Positions 21,696 to 34,320 of a DNA stretch of 64,000 nt are shown one piece after another; positions within the stretch are counted from its first letter, which is position 1; each line of letters opens with the position of its first letter. A program made the position numbers and the translations under genes. The stretch is from Zygaena filipendulae (lineage: Eukaryota > Arthropoda > Insecta > Lepidoptera > Zygaenidae): positions 4,320,501 to 4,384,500 of the forward strand of contig OU015659.1 of the NCBI GenBank assembly GCA_907165275.2, written 5' to 3'. The notes beneath the pieces are model-generated. The model was not told the origin of the DNA and made no database searches. It saw only the letters and a program-made list of their open reading frames with translations.

Positions 21696-24030
21696 CTACA
21701 CGAAATGCGTTTGCGTGTCGTGCGACAGCTTGTTGAGTTGCGCGGCGGACAGCAGGCTGGAGTGCGCCGCGTGGTCCAGCAGCAGCAGCCGCTCGTCGGC
21801 GGCGGCGCGGGGGCGGCGCGGCGGGCGGGGGGCGCGCGCGCACCGCCCGCCGCCGCCGCCCGTCTCCAGCGCGAAGCTGCACACCGCGCATATCGCGTAC
21901 ACGAACGTCAACACGAACAGACCGCAACCGAAATCTGCAACAAACGTACTTTGAGACCCTGTCCCCATAGACACAGAACAGGAAATAACAGATAGAAAGG
22001 ACATCAACTTAGTTTAGTATGAAAAAAGATGAACCCAGTGTCGCCGGGTGGTTTCCGCACTCCGAAATTTTTCATCACGCACTAAAACATTCGTTAACGT
22101 AAAGAAATGTATTAAACGCTTTATGGTTATGTTTTTACTTAGTCACCGTTTTCAAAATTCACAGATATGGGAATATTGTGGTAAATATACTTGGGATGGC
22201 AGCAAAACAAGTTTTGGGCAAGTTAGAGCATTTGGTCTAACTCTGTGGCCATATGATATACAGAATGGTGAATGAAGTGCATTTATATTTATTTAGAACT
22301 AGCTGTTCCCCGCTGTTTCACCCTCGGAAATTTCGGGGATCCCGCAGGAATTCCGGGATACAAAGTACCCTATGTCCTTCTCTGTATCTCTGAAAACGTG
22401 TGTACAAAATTTCATGATGATCGGTCGAGACGTTAAGGCGTGAAAGCGTAACAGACAGACAGACAGAGTTACTTTCGCATATATAAATCTGTGGCTAAAC
22501 TAATGCACTTATTAAAGTAGTATGTTACTGTATTGTATTCGGGTTCCTTGCACTCACAGTACAGGTTGTGGCCGCCGAAGAGGCTGACAATGCGCGGGTG
22601 GCCGGCGCCGGCGACGGCCGCCGCCGCCAGCAGCACGGCGGCCACGCACGCGGCCGCGACCCACGGCACCACGTACTCGCGCCGGTAGCGCACGGCGCCG
22701 TGCAGCAGCGACACGCAGCACGCCAGGTACACCGACGTCAGTACCGTGCTCGTGTACAGGAATATCACCGTCACTGGAGTCACATGCCGGTAATACATCT
22801 CTACATATCTACCTACTAAACTACATCTATATTATCTATATCTATAGGTAGGTACCTACTAATATTATAAAGAGCTTAAGTTTGTGAATTGTGAGTTTCT
22901 GACGTAGGAGATCTACTGAACCGATTTTGAAAATTCTTTCACTTATAGGAAGATACGGTAGTCCTAAGTGACATAGGATAGATACTTTTTATCCCGTTCC
23001 CGCGGGAACTTAGAAATTACCGTGGGTGAAACAGCGGGGGATAGGTAGTAATATATAAAATCCTTACTATTGTAAATACGAAAGTGAGTTTATTTTTGTG
23101 TTACTCTTTCACGCCTTAACGGCTCAACCGATCAACTTGAAATTTTGCATGGGTAGATAGGTACACGTTGTCAGGGGTGTAGAGAAGGACATAAGGTATT
23201 TTTATGCCGGATTTCCCGCGGGAACTCCGAAATTAACGCGAATAAAACCGCGGAGAACAGCTAGTGGTAGATATTATAAGTGAGAAAATTTGGGTGGATG
23301 GATGTTTATTACTCGAATCACGCCAGTGGTTCAACGAAATTTCGCACCGAGATAGATTATAGTCCGGAATGGGACACTTTATATCCCAGAATTCCTCCAA
23401 AACGCGGGTGAATCCGCTAAGAACAGTTCCAACTCGATGAGGTTGCGTCGTTTAATTACAGAGTTCCCATGGTCATCTTCTGACTCCATCATCAGATCAG
23501 CTCACGTAATAATATTGTATTGTCATAATTATGTATTATATTACGTATAGGTAACTACGTATAGCTGTTTGATCTCGCTAATCTGTTACTCATCTGTAAT
23601 TCTGTACTGTTATAAGTATAGGTACATACCAGAAGCAAGATGTTGTGCTTTCGCAAATCTCCGTTGGTTGTTGGTGCTCACAACTCCGCCCTCGTGGAAG
23701 GTCACCTGGTCTCCGTAGCCCAGCTCATAAAAGCCTCGCCGCTCAGCGTCGTCCTCCATATCGTTTTGTAGCATATTCAGCATTTCACTCACATGCGATA
23801 TTCCAACTAGCAATATTATAAGTATAAACGATGATAGCGCCTGAAAGTGAACAATCACAGAACAGTGGTGCCACGGAGACGATATGGATATGAACATCTA
23901 CTAGAATACTTACGATTTGGTGGACGGCAATGAGGATTGTGCCTTGGCGTAAATTGAAAATATACAAAAAGTTGTTAAGGCGAATCATCATTTTGTGCGA
24001 CAGTTTACATTTCGGGGTCCTGCCAAACAT
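21696..24030 (-). CDS. Four-transmembrane protein, function unknown (4 exons)
   Basis: Exons 24030-23914, 23840-23630, 22800-22558 and 21934-21696 join in phase with GT-AG borders to 269 aa. Four hydrophobic segments can be seen: TILIAVHQI continuing into ALSSFILIILLVGI (spanning the first splice), VIFLYTSTVLTSVYLACCV, VVPWVAAACVAAVLLAAAAV and GLFVLTFVYAICAVCSF. The loop between the first two is acidic (NDMEDDAERRGFYELGYGDQ). The short N-terminus is basic, and the C-terminal tail is Gly/Arg/Pro-rich and then polar. The layout recalls small arthropod tetraspanning proteins such as DUF4728 or the septate-junction pasiflora type. That comparison is from memory and unproven. Exons 3 and 4 are GC-rich. 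Confidence 0.75.
22299..22490 (-). mobile_element. Helitron-like element in 4TM-gene intron 3
   Basis: It opens with CTAG (22299) and CTGTTCCCCGCTGTTTCACC, then GGAATTCCGGGATACAAAGT, GTGAAAGCGTAACAGACAG and TTTCGCATATATAAA. It ends about 70 bp from exon 3. Confidence 0.65.
22836..23264 (+). mobile_element. Two adjacent Helitron-like copies in 4TM-gene intron 2
   Basis: Copy one (about 22855-23048) has CTAATATTATAAAGAGCTTAAG, ACTGAACCGATTTTGAAAAT and a GGGTGAAACAGCGGGG hairpin. Copy two (about 23053-23264) has GTGAGTTTATTTTTGTG, CACGCCTTAACGGCTCAACC and ends GGAGAACAGCTAG. They represent two subfamilies placed head to tail. A third decayed piece follows to about 23425. Confidence 0.65.
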
Positions 24031-27000
24031 TTGTGATATTTATATCACTGAAGCATGGCAGGGAGGTTTTGTTTTCGCCATCGGGTACTCCGCGGTACTA
24101 CTGGAGAGGAGTGAGGGCACACACAACGGCAGCCGAGCTGTGCGCATGATATTATTTATTGATTGCTTTTTACTAGCGAGATCGTGCGTTACACGCATTT
24201 TACGCATGTGCCAAAATTCAACCGTTAAAAGCCGACTCTTATATTTTCAGCGAATTAAATTTGTTTAATCAAATTTATTATCCAATAGCATTAAACTATG
24301 GGAGTCATAAAGAAGTGATGCGACAGCAGTTTTTATAAATTGTTTTTATTTCATTGACTTATGATAATAGCTGTAATAACATAAAAATAAATCGGACTGA
24401 ATCGAATCAGACCAAGCTGGCGTTTACCACAACTCTTTATTTGGATTTCGTTACATTGAACTAAAGTAACTATCACAATAGAAAAAAATGATCTTAAATA
24501 AAACAATTTACGACATCAATATTTACAAGAACTTTTTTAATATAATACAGATGTAAATTAAGTTTTCATGCTGTACCTATATGTATTTATCATCTAATAC
24601 CTACGTGTCATAACTATGTAATTGAATTTATACTTCTTCCATTGTTCAGTATAAAAATTGAGCTTGATGCAAAAGCATAACCCTTTAATATTTTTGCAAA
24701 AACCCATTAGTATCGGCACTACGCCAATAAATGTACCTAGGTATCAAATTAGAATAAAAAACATCGAAATCATTTTATAATAAAACTCATACCGTTGCGT
24801 TGGTTGACTTTTTTACTAATTTTGAGAAGTCATAGGAGTTTTGTCAATAAGGTAGGTATGTAGATACGTTTCAAAACCTCAAATTTTTATAATAGTTCAT
24901 GTATAAAGACATAAGGCGTTCTGACACGGAAAATCTGGAGAATTTCTGAAGCAATTAACTGGTGGAGCCTTTAGTTGTTAAGATACTTGTCTCAGAAATT
25001 TTTCATATTTGCTGTAAATTGTTAGATTAGATGATGTGACGTCAGAGTTGCCCGAACCTACGCAGTTCAGTTGCTAGAGTAAGAGCACCTTCAGCGCAAC
25101 GGCAACGCGATAAATTTTATCGAGCCATTTTTATCGATTTTCGTCGACCAAACAATATAATAATTATGTCGACGAGGCTGATACAAATTAACTAGATAAA
25201 TAAAAAAAACAAAAATTACTTTTTATATTACAATAGTTGTTTGATACCAAAAAGAGGAAGATAAGGTTGGCAACACACAGAGATACACTGCTGTCCAATT
25301 TATATTAGTGCACGGTACTCCTCATCCACATCATCAGATCAGAAATTACCATAAAATACATACAAAAAGTTTATTGTACGACGAAAACATCATATCATTT
25401 GTTTGGTTTGTTCTTAATAAAAACTTCACAAAGAAGGATGTCCAGTTCCGTATGTTGATTTTTATGCCAAAAAAAAAGAAATTTTAGAGCTCCGATTTTA
25501 AAATCCGATTGCCAGCAACATGTTAATATACGTAATATCAAATAAAACATTTTAAAGACGCAATTGTAACGTAACTTTATCCTCAAAAAATTCTTCTTTT
25601 CATACTTTGGCCATTCTTCTTTACAATGATTGAAGTACCTAATATGTATCTTTACAATGAATATTTCTAACAGTAGCATTACATTAGAATAGTCTTTGCA
25701 CCATATATGTAAGTATATTGTTTTGACTGATGCGAATACAATTCTAAACTCTAGGGACGGATGAAACCGAATGTAATTTTATTGTGACTCTATATGCTTG
25801 ATTGTTGTTAGTTAAAAACAGAAGGGATCGCTCACGACTGTTTTGTACGTTGTAGTTTAGTGTTTTATGTTATTCAGTTTTGGAAGTTGAAATACCTATA
25901 CATATATTATTATAACGACTTGATACTGAAGTAAAGGTTAAATGCAAAAATATTTTTTACACACTAAATACACAACCACCTGAAACACCAAAATCAAACA
26001 ATTTGTCATGTGATGTTTAACATTTTAGTAATAAATTATAATTTACAAAGAAATAGATATATATTTTTTACACCAAGATAGAAATTTTACTGACTTTTGG
26101 TTTGTGTTTTTCTAAAAATAGCCAATATACAATTTAACAAAATGCATTTATTTACAATATTACGGTGATGGCTCGTTGAATAAGAACTTGTGGAAGTTTC
26201 TTTCAATATTACAGTGATCTCTTACAATAGTGGACATAAAGTGACTAGTGGTAACGGATATCTGTTCAAGAGTATAAAGAATATAATTATTGTACTTGAT
26301 TATGCACTGCGCATACCACAGAAGCCTATTCTAAACATGCAAAATATCCATATAGAAAATTATTTTTACTCCAGTGAAAATTTCATAAAATACCAAAATA
26401 TAAAGTGTCCATAAAGTCAACAATCATCACCTTAGATAACGTTATTGATAATACTCGTACACTACTCATATCACTAGGCACGTAACAATAATTTTACTTA
26501 CTAATTAATATATAATATAGGTAATAAACATTTGCGGGACATACGAGTGGGTTAGTTGTTAAGTAGCCGTGCGTACATGACACTAAACCGATTATGTTTT
26601 ATGATAAAATTATAATAAAAATAACTAATATATTCACATTACCTACCTATATAATTAAGTATTAGAACCTTATCATGTAGTATTCTAATAGCTAGTCACA
26701 AATCCGTTGTCGGTTACAGCCTGTAATTCTTTATAGGACTATTTAGAAAAATTTTACTATTGAAATATCAAGCACATTTTTTGTTCCTGGTCTATTATCC
26801 TTTACTGGGGAACTGCATGGAACTTTTGATTGATTATTACGAAGTGCGCATGTTATGAAAAGTTTACAAAAATTAAAGTTTAGAAGGTACTTACAGCACC
26901 AGTTACGATCTTGAACTTTTCGCGTCGTCTTGAATATAGTCGAGTTTTGATGGTACATAATTATGATATTAAATCTAAGTACAATTAAAACTCGTCCTTA

Positions 27001-27473
27001 AGTCGGATGTCCTAACTCGTTCGAGTATACCTGAGTACAATTATTATTGTATGAAGATACAATAAATTATATTCAAGTATACTTGAGTTCATCGGTTCAT
27101 CAGTTATTACAAATCATCAAATTGGGGCTTAATTTTTTCACCTTTTTGTTGAAGGATTATTGTATTTTACACTAACTGCAAGTAATTTAAAAAAGTAAAC
27201 AAAGCAGAAGAACAGACAAAAAGTTCAGGTGATACAACTTTTTTGACTGGACGAATTAAGCACCACCGCCACTCATTGTGAAATCTCTTCAAATCTGTCA
27301 GTGTTTTTTTTTTTACTTTCTACGGTTTCTGATTTCTCCAAAACGGTTTCGAAATAAAAACGTATCATGAATCATAGTACATACCGCTTGTTGATTTTTT
27401 TTTATTGGTGAGTTTTTTCGAGTGAGTGGAGCGTCGCTGTGACAGTCAGGGTGCAGGGTGCGGGGTGCGGGGT
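24031..27473. other. Intergenic between the 4TM and RAB40 genes
   Basis: About 3.4 kb of AT-rich DNA, cleaner of repeats than the rest. It should hold the 5' region of the four-transmembrane gene and the 3' end of RAB40. A TTTATT at 27401 gives AATAAA on the minus strand about 70 bp past the RAB40 stop. Open frames here are short and show no family resemblance. Confidence 0.5.
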
Positions 27474-30400
27474 TCAGGCGATGCTGCACGTGTTCCGGCC
27501 GGAGCAGTTGAGCGGCGCGTGGGGCGCGTGCTTGGCGGGGCGCGCGCGGTGGCGGCTCGGCGCCGCGGATATCGCGTATGACTTGAGGTGGCACTTGAGC
27601 GCGCCGGGCAGCGGCAGCCGCTCCAGCCCGTAAACGGACGTGCGCGCCACTATCGCGCGGCAGCACAGCTCCTGCAGGCTCAGCACTAAAACGAGAGCGG
27701 TGTTTTTTTTTTTAAATTGTGAACAGGTTGGGCGTTTGATCACAATTCACAGCTCACCTGATGTTAAGTGAGTGTGTTCGAAGATTGTTTTCATTGAGTA
27801 ATAATTTAACCGTGGCAGACCACTTTCTCCTACATTGCCTCTCTAGTTTAAATCTCCGTGATTCACCCTCGTCGTCATAATTGATCCAGCCTCTAAAAAA
27901 GTTTGTGGGCATGGCCATATGGAAATTAGTTTTGTTTGTATATCACAATATCTAAACTACTAAACCGATGGTGATGACACTTTTCAGCTTGAAAGCATAA
28001 ATCGCGTTCAAAGTCACACACGGTTCATTGGTATTGTTTTATCAATGCAATGGATATAACCCTACACTAGGGTTGCTATCCCCAAATATAGAAAACAAGG
28101 ATTTCAAGGTGGAAATACCAGGATATTATGACTTAAAAACAGGACGCTGTATTAGTATTAGATCATCAGTATTAGAAAACAGGGTGAATGAAACTCAATT
28201 AATGATAAGGTAATGAAGTTAGTTTATGAAGGTATTATGTTCGAATATTATGGTCGAATGTAAGATTAGATGCAGTAGTGGCGCATGAATTTTCAAACCA
28301 GGACGCTTGAAAAACCCAGGACACAACTTGAAAAGTATCCAGGACACCTCATGATACTCTAAAAATCAGGACATGTCCTGGGAAAACAGGACGGTTAGCA
28401 ACTCTCCTATCAACTCCTACCCTATTAACCCAGGGTTGTAGGCATGCCCAGTGACCATAAAGCTGGATCCGCGCTTGAAACCGACACCATATCATAAGCT
28501 GATTATTACATTGTGTGTAGATAGTCAAATTTAACATGTACAAACCTTTATTGCTTCTCCACAATCTCTCCATGCCGTTCCGATGCAGCGCCATCCGCGA
28601 TAGTTCGCAGAAGCTCTCCCTGATGTTGAAGTCGCACAGAGGGCTTACTTCGAAGAAGGCCATGTGGTTCTTGGCCGCGTACAGCTCGGCGTCGCGCTCC
28701 AGCACTTGACGCTTGAACGCAAGGTGCAGCCGGTTGCCCACCAACACTTTTGGCACTCCGGGTGCATGCTGAAAATATATACAAACTGAAATAAAATAAA
28801 CACTTATTATTGTGAGTAAAACTTATTATTAGGCTACGATTAAAACAGTAAGTTATCTTTCATTAATAAAAGCAGTAAAAGTCAAGAGGTAACTCAATAT
28901 TGCTTCAAGCCTTGTCTTCGTATCACTAACTTTCAATGTTTTAGTCAGTAGTTTCACAGCTGTTCTTAGTGAATAATAGTCTCTGTGCACCTATTTTAAG
29001 CTGTTAATTTAATGCTTTGCCTATAAGTTGGTGTTTACTTACACGTTAGGTAGGCACAGAACCTCCACTTGAGTGGGTTAGAAAACAAGTTTTCATTAGA
29101 TGCATTCAAATTACCTTTTCAACTTCCTCGAGCCACCTGTCGATGCTATCAAAGGACCATTTGTTTGTTATATCGTACACCAGCAGTATGCCTTGTGCTC
29201 CCCGTGAATATGAACGAATTATGGTACAGAAACGACCCTGACCAGATGTGTCCCACAACTGTAGCTTTACCCGTTTCCCGTCCAGCAAAATAGTTGTTGT
29301 TTTGTAGCCTGTAACATTCATGTAAACAGGCATTAAAAATATGTGTTTTATGTCAAATCAAATCAAATCAAATCAAATATACTTTATTGCACACACAGTA
29401 GAAGACACAAAATTTACAAAACACAGAAACATATGGATACGTACAACGAGGCGACCTATATTGCTGAAAGCAATTTTTTCATAGGCAGCCTCCTCTGGTA
29501 GAGAGAGATGTAAAAAGAAAGGTAGATAGTGCGGCATTAATATCTGCATAATAAATTTCAATAATAATAAAATATATAAATACTGATATATAGATACGAG
29601 AAATAATAGAAACTACGTAAACTTACAACATACAGATACTTATACGTAAAATAATTGTATACTAAATCAATAAACAATACATAATTCTACTATAATAGAA
29701 TACGAATTTTATGTGCTAACTAGAAGTCAGATAGTGTTCCTTCAATAGCTCCCTGAATATTTCCAGCGAACGAGCAGCCCTGATAGGCACAGGTAGGGAA
29801 TTCCAAAGCCGTGCGGCTCGAACAGTGAAGGAAAAGTCATAGAATTTAGAGGAATGGATAGGTAAGGAAAGACATAAGTTATCGGATGAACGAAGGGAGA
29901 GGCTATGGGAGGAAGAGAGGAATTGGAAACGTTCTTTGAGGTAGAAAGGAGTTTTAGGGATAAATAACACAGAGTACAAGAGAGAAAGGATATGTAAGTC
30001 CCGACGACGGCGAATAGGAAGCCATTTCAATTTGGTGCGGTATTCTGATACGTGGTCGAATTTCCGCAGCCCAAAGATGAACCTTATACAAAAATTCTGG
30101 AGACGTTCTAGCTTGTTAAGTAAAACACTGCTTAAGTCGGGATAAGAGGTATCCGCATAATCTAGAATAGGAAGAAGGAGGGACTGTGCTAGCGCAGTTC
30201 TGGTGGCCGTCGGCAGAAAATTTCGCAGACGTCGTAATGATCCAGACGCTGCAAATATTCTCCTACTAATCTCAGCTATCTGATCAATAACCAGTTGACA
30301 GATGTTTACAGTTGGACAAAGACCTCCAACTTGAGATATACACCAGTTAGAACATATTTTGTCTAGGTTGCATTAGTCATATAGGCATTAGTCAAGTAAA

Positions 30401-33400
30401 AGTACTTTACATACATTTTATGTTCACATCAGTTAAAATATCCAAAACAAATTTAGGCAACACATGCTCCATAGCCTTTCCACATAACGAGAGGACCTTT
30501 AATTTTAGAGCTATTTTAATACATTAAGAGGAAATCTCTGTAAATAATTTATTACCTAAAGGAAAATTTTATTAATTAATTATTCAGACATAATTAATTG
30601 TTGCATGTTTTACAATTTTCAAAGTTACAATTAGTCTAATTGAACTACATGAGTATTTTAGCATCAAGTAGGGTCATTTCGCCTGTTCGCGTCCATCGCC
30701 CAGTTCGCGTCCATTTTGCGGATCTTCCTTTGAAAATCCTCAAAAATAAGTAAACTAACTCACCAATCAAACGAAAATTAATTACCGCTAATACCTTAAT
30801 ATATAAGAGGCACGCACACATCGACAGAAGGTCCGTGCGCCAAACCAATCTTCTTTAAAAAAATAGTTAGTTTAGGCTGTTCATCAAAGGAGTGCGTATG
30901 CGCGGGATGTTTAGATAAAAAATAGTGTGCAGCGGCGCGTTCGATGGTAAGTTTTTTATTGTTTTATGTTAATTTTAGGATACATAGCTGTTTCTAGACT
31001 TTTATTATGAAAAAAGGAATAATATTAATTATGAATTTGCTTATGTTTTTTATATTTAACGAATAAAATAAGGTGGACGCGAATTACTACATCGAATTTA
31101 CAAAACTTCCACTTTGCGTCCGCAATGGACGCAAACTATACCTACGTGGGATAATAATAAACCAAATTGCGTCCACCATTTTCGTTAATAGTAGATTATA
31201 CACCAAGGGGATAAAGCACTGTTTTATGTCACGGGCGCTACATTGAATCCTGAACATAACGAAGGACTCCAAATTTAACTCCCGAGCGTAGCGAGGGTGT
31301 TATAAGTTAATTCCCGACCAAAGGGAGGGAATTAAGATTGAGTCCTGAGTGCAGTGAGGGATTCAAGCGCCCAAGAAAAAAACAGTTTTATCCCTGTGGT
31401 GTATACTCTACTTTTCTCACATAATGCGAGACAATAAAAAACCAGGCTTAGTAGATCCTATATAGCCACTTCTTTCAGCTGGCGTGGCCTACTCGATTTG
31501 ACAAACAAATGAAGTTCGTCTCACTGCGAATCTAGTGGGCCACGGCTTCGGTCTTCGAAAATCGAGTTGGCCGCGCCCGCTGAGAACACATTCTGTTTAG
31601 CGAAATGAGACGTTATGGACATAGCAATAAGAATTATGAAAGTGAAAATCACATTATTGACCAGCGGGTTATAATGAAATTCAATAGAACATTATAACCC
31701 GGCTAAAGCCAAGAGATATAATGTCTTGCTTTCGGTAAGGTTTACATGACATATAATTCGGCATTGTCGAGCATGTGGTGTGAAAATACAATTGACTTGG
31801 TTGTAAAAATAATTTAAAATGTATTGATTAATTATTATTATTGTACATTATTTATTAAGACTACGTGTTCAATTTTTAAATCAAATGAGTAATTTGTTTC
31901 ATTCTCTATTTAAGATGAGTTCTTTGCAGACAAGAATAGAAGAAGGAAAAGAGACATACACAGAAGACGATTTAAAGAAAGCATTAAAGGAAATTCGAGA
32001 GAAGAATAAATAGATGACATAATATATGCAGAGAATATGCTATTCCCAAGACCACAATATTGGACAAAGTCAGTGGGCGCAGACCAGATTGAGTAAAGAA
32101 ACCAGTACCAGAACCAGCGCTAGGAGTAGATAGTGAATAGTTGAATGGCTTCTTAACTGTTGTTTTTTGTTGGATACTGTTCAGAAAATAATTCCCAGGT
32201 CAAAAGTGGTTTAAAAATGTGGAGAGTATTAATAAAGCTAGCGCCCAAGTTACAGAAGAGTCAATTAGATTGTGGCTTAGAGAATTAGAGGAATATTTGG
32301 ATAGTATACACCAAAAAGATATTTTAAGAATTTTTAATGGCGACGAAAGTGGTTTCGATCTTGCCCAAAGACAGGCAAAATTTTAGGTCCAAGAGAGTTC
32401 AAAAACTTATACCAAATAAAGCCTACTTGGCTTGAAAAAATGAAAAAGAAGACAACGCGACGGTATCCGATACTATGTGTCCACCTTGTATCATTTTTCC
32501 ATACATTAGACCACCAAGAGCTGTAGTGAATAGTATGCCTCAAGAATGGTGCTTAGGCAGATTGGAGTCAGGTTGGATGAGAGGAAATAAATAAATATTC
32601 TTTGGATACCAATGAGTTTCACAACTAGGTAGTGGAAAATAACATCAAAAACCCAGTGCTTTTGCTGGTAGATGGGCATAAATCGCTTATCGCATAGTAT
32701 GTCCTTAATATTAAGTAAGATGAAAAAAAACACCTATTTTTGAAAGCTTTTTTTAAAGTGATGTTTTTAATGATAGTAATGTTGTTTTATAATATTTATA
32801 TTCTTTAATAAAGAAATTGTTAAAATACAATCTTTCTTTACAAATTCTTAAGAATTGATATTCTTTTTTCCCCTATATTTCTTTTTTAAGCTGGTGGACG
32901 CTAAATGGTCCATGGGTGGACGCAATTTGGATTTTGTGGACGCAAAGTGGGTAAAATGCCTAATTCTGAAGTTTATCTATTTAAAAAAAAAACACAACAT
33001 GTTTCGAACAAAACTGAAAGTTAATCTTAAAATAGACTATATAATGAACACGTAACATAAATTTTTCATAGAAATTAGTGCTGGGATATTTTTATTATCG
33101 CCGTCAAACTTGCCAACTGCACTAAATGGACGCGAACAGGCGAAATGACCCTATCACTATTCAAATTATTCCAATTTGTAAGTTAAAAGACTATACAAAA
33201 CAATATAACTATCTTCCTTCTGTATGATTACAATTATATCAGTATTCAGACTTTAGAATTTTGAGTTTGTAGTGGCCTCAACAAATCGAATTTTTTAATC
33301 AATAATGATTATTGACAAATAAAACAAGTGAATTTATTATAGTTACAATAAATTAAAAAGGTTATAAATAATTCTCACCACTCCCACTGCAGAATGGTGA

Positions 33401-34320
33401 GTCTGCTGAACCATCTTCTAGGTCTTGTAGTATCTCCTGTTTACCAACATCAGAGTCTCCAACAAGTAATACTTTTAAAAGGTAGTCATAGGATTTGGGA
33501 GCTGCTGGTGGACGTCCTGCAATGTTGGTTTAGAAAATTTATTTATATGTAGATATGATATTGGTATATGAAAGTATTTGTGCATTTGTATAATTTTTTT
33601 TTTATCATTTGGTAAGTCACAATGTTTCAATATGTTGACAGCTTGACCACAACTCTGGGGTTCAAAGGTTGTACTGTTTTACCCGACTAGCATTGACAAC
33701 TGTCTTTTGTCTATATTTTGTGAAGTACTTACTATAATTTTGTATCACATTATTTGTATTAAAATTTTTGAGACTTAACAATAGTTTATATTGAGTAAAT
33801 CATACAGATTGTAGTGATAATGTCTATGAGCAGTGGTGCCCAACCAAGGTAAGTGGTAAGTGGTGGTGATATTGCTCCAAGGGCTATTTTGAAAACCCAG
33901 ATATGCAAAGTTGATAAAAATACATAAGTGATATAAAGAAAACTACATTATACAATCACATCACTTTTTATTTATTATGTTAATATGACACACTTACTAC
34001 ACTTCAAATATAATATCTGTTATACAGGAATTTTGACGTGTTCCTTAACCGATTTTGTTCGCGGCCACCTAGAAATCAGTCCGCGGGCTACCAGGTGCCC
34101 GCAAGCTACCGGTTGGGCACCACTGTCTATGAGTATAATCTTAAGTGGAGTAAATAAACAGATGTATTTAAAGACTATTTCATTGGATGTACCTACATTG
34201 TATATATGAATTCTTACCAGTTCTCTGATGATGCGATCGAGGCAGTGTTGTGCTGCCATTTGATGCCACCTGGTTCGTCGCCTGCTGTGGTGTTGCTACC
34301 ATTCCTGTCGTGGTGAACAT
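27474..34320 (-). CDS. RAB40: Ras-related protein Rab-40, with SOCS box (5 exons)
   Basis: Exons 34320-34218, 33516-33379, 29308-29115, 28768-28546 and 27685-27474 join in phase to 289 aa (human RAB40C is 281). The GTPase core has the P-loop GDSDVGKQ (54-61), [19 protein letters not shown] and the guanine-binding [11 protein letters not shown]. The last P-loop position, Ser/Thr in typical Rabs, is Gln; vertebrate RAB40 has Gly. The C-terminal part matches the RAB40 SOCS box ([30 protein letters not shown]). In other animals that box recruits elongin B/C and Cullin-5 to make a ubiquitin ligase. The protein ends CSIA, a CaaX-type prenylation signal. The first exon (Gln/Thr-rich) is lineage-specific; Met7 is an alternative start. 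Intron 2 is over 4 kb and mostly transposons. Confidence 0.95.
28069..28406. repeat. MITE-like repeat in RAB40 intron 4
   Basis: Ends AGGGTTGCTATCC and GGTTAGCAACTCT are imperfect inverted repeats, and CAGGACG/CAGGACA motifs recur inside. The 61-aa open frame at 28028-28213 lies largely within it and is not a gene. Confidence 0.5.
29353..30366 (-). mobile_element. 5'-truncated non-LTR retrotransposon (CR1/Jockey type)
   Basis: On the minus strand it encodes the C-terminal end of a reverse-transcriptase polyprotein: a segment ending in [17 protein letters not shown], then [17 protein letters not shown] at 30030-29716. Upstream to about 30190 it is the same frame (LLPILDYAD type). The 3' UTR ends in a (TTTGA)n tail at 29353-29380. 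It is about 1 kb long and lies 45 bp upstream of RAB40 exon 3. The clade is not resolved. Confidence 0.8.
31191..31411. repeat. Nested palindromic MITE inside the pogo-like element
   Basis: GTAGATTATACACCAAGGGGA on the left mirrors TCCCTGTGGTGTATACTCTAC on the right. The interior has CCGAGCGTAGCGAGG-type inverted phrases. A second palindrome with GCTGGCGTGGCCTACTCGAT and its inverted match follows at about 31460-31605. Confidence 0.65.
31915..32715 (+). pseudogene. Decayed pogo/Tigger-type transposase
   Basis: The start ([19 protein letters not shown]) matches the psq-type helix-turn-helix of pogo and CENP-B-like transposases. A GIP...[12 protein letters not shown] segment follows near 32070. 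The DDE domain is recognisable at about 32325-32700, with FNGDESGF and later LLLVDGHKS. Several stops and frame shifts interrupt it (for example at 32010, 32090 and 32525-32595), so it is inactive. Confidence 0.78.
33831..34125. mobile_element. hAT MITE with perfect 8-bp target duplication
   Basis: Ends CAGTGGTGCCCAACC and GGTTGGGCACCACTG are perfect 15-bp inverted repeats. They are flanked by TCTATGAG on both sides (33823-33830 and 34126-34133), the 8-bp signature of hAT insertion. It is 295 bp, non-coding, in RAB40 intron 1. Confidence 0.92.

Larger units (their letters stand above)
30671..33151 (+). mobile_element. pogo-like DNA transposon in RAB40 intron 2
   Basis: Perfect 26-bp terminal inverted repeats (30671-30696 and 33126-33151) begin GGGTCATTTCGCCTGTTCGC. 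They are flanked by TA (30669-30670 and 33152-33153), the Tc1/mariner/pogo duplication. TGGACGC/GCGTCCA motifs are scattered near both ends (30710, 31074, 31118-31134, 31169; 32892, 32914, 32935). The internal gene is decayed, see 31915-32715. Two MITE-like palindromes (31191-31411 and about 31460-31605) are nested inside. Confidence 0.88.

Noticed and set aside
28028..28213. 61-aa plus-strand frame in RAB40 intron 4
   Set aside because: It lies mostly inside a MITE-like repeat and has no homologous character.
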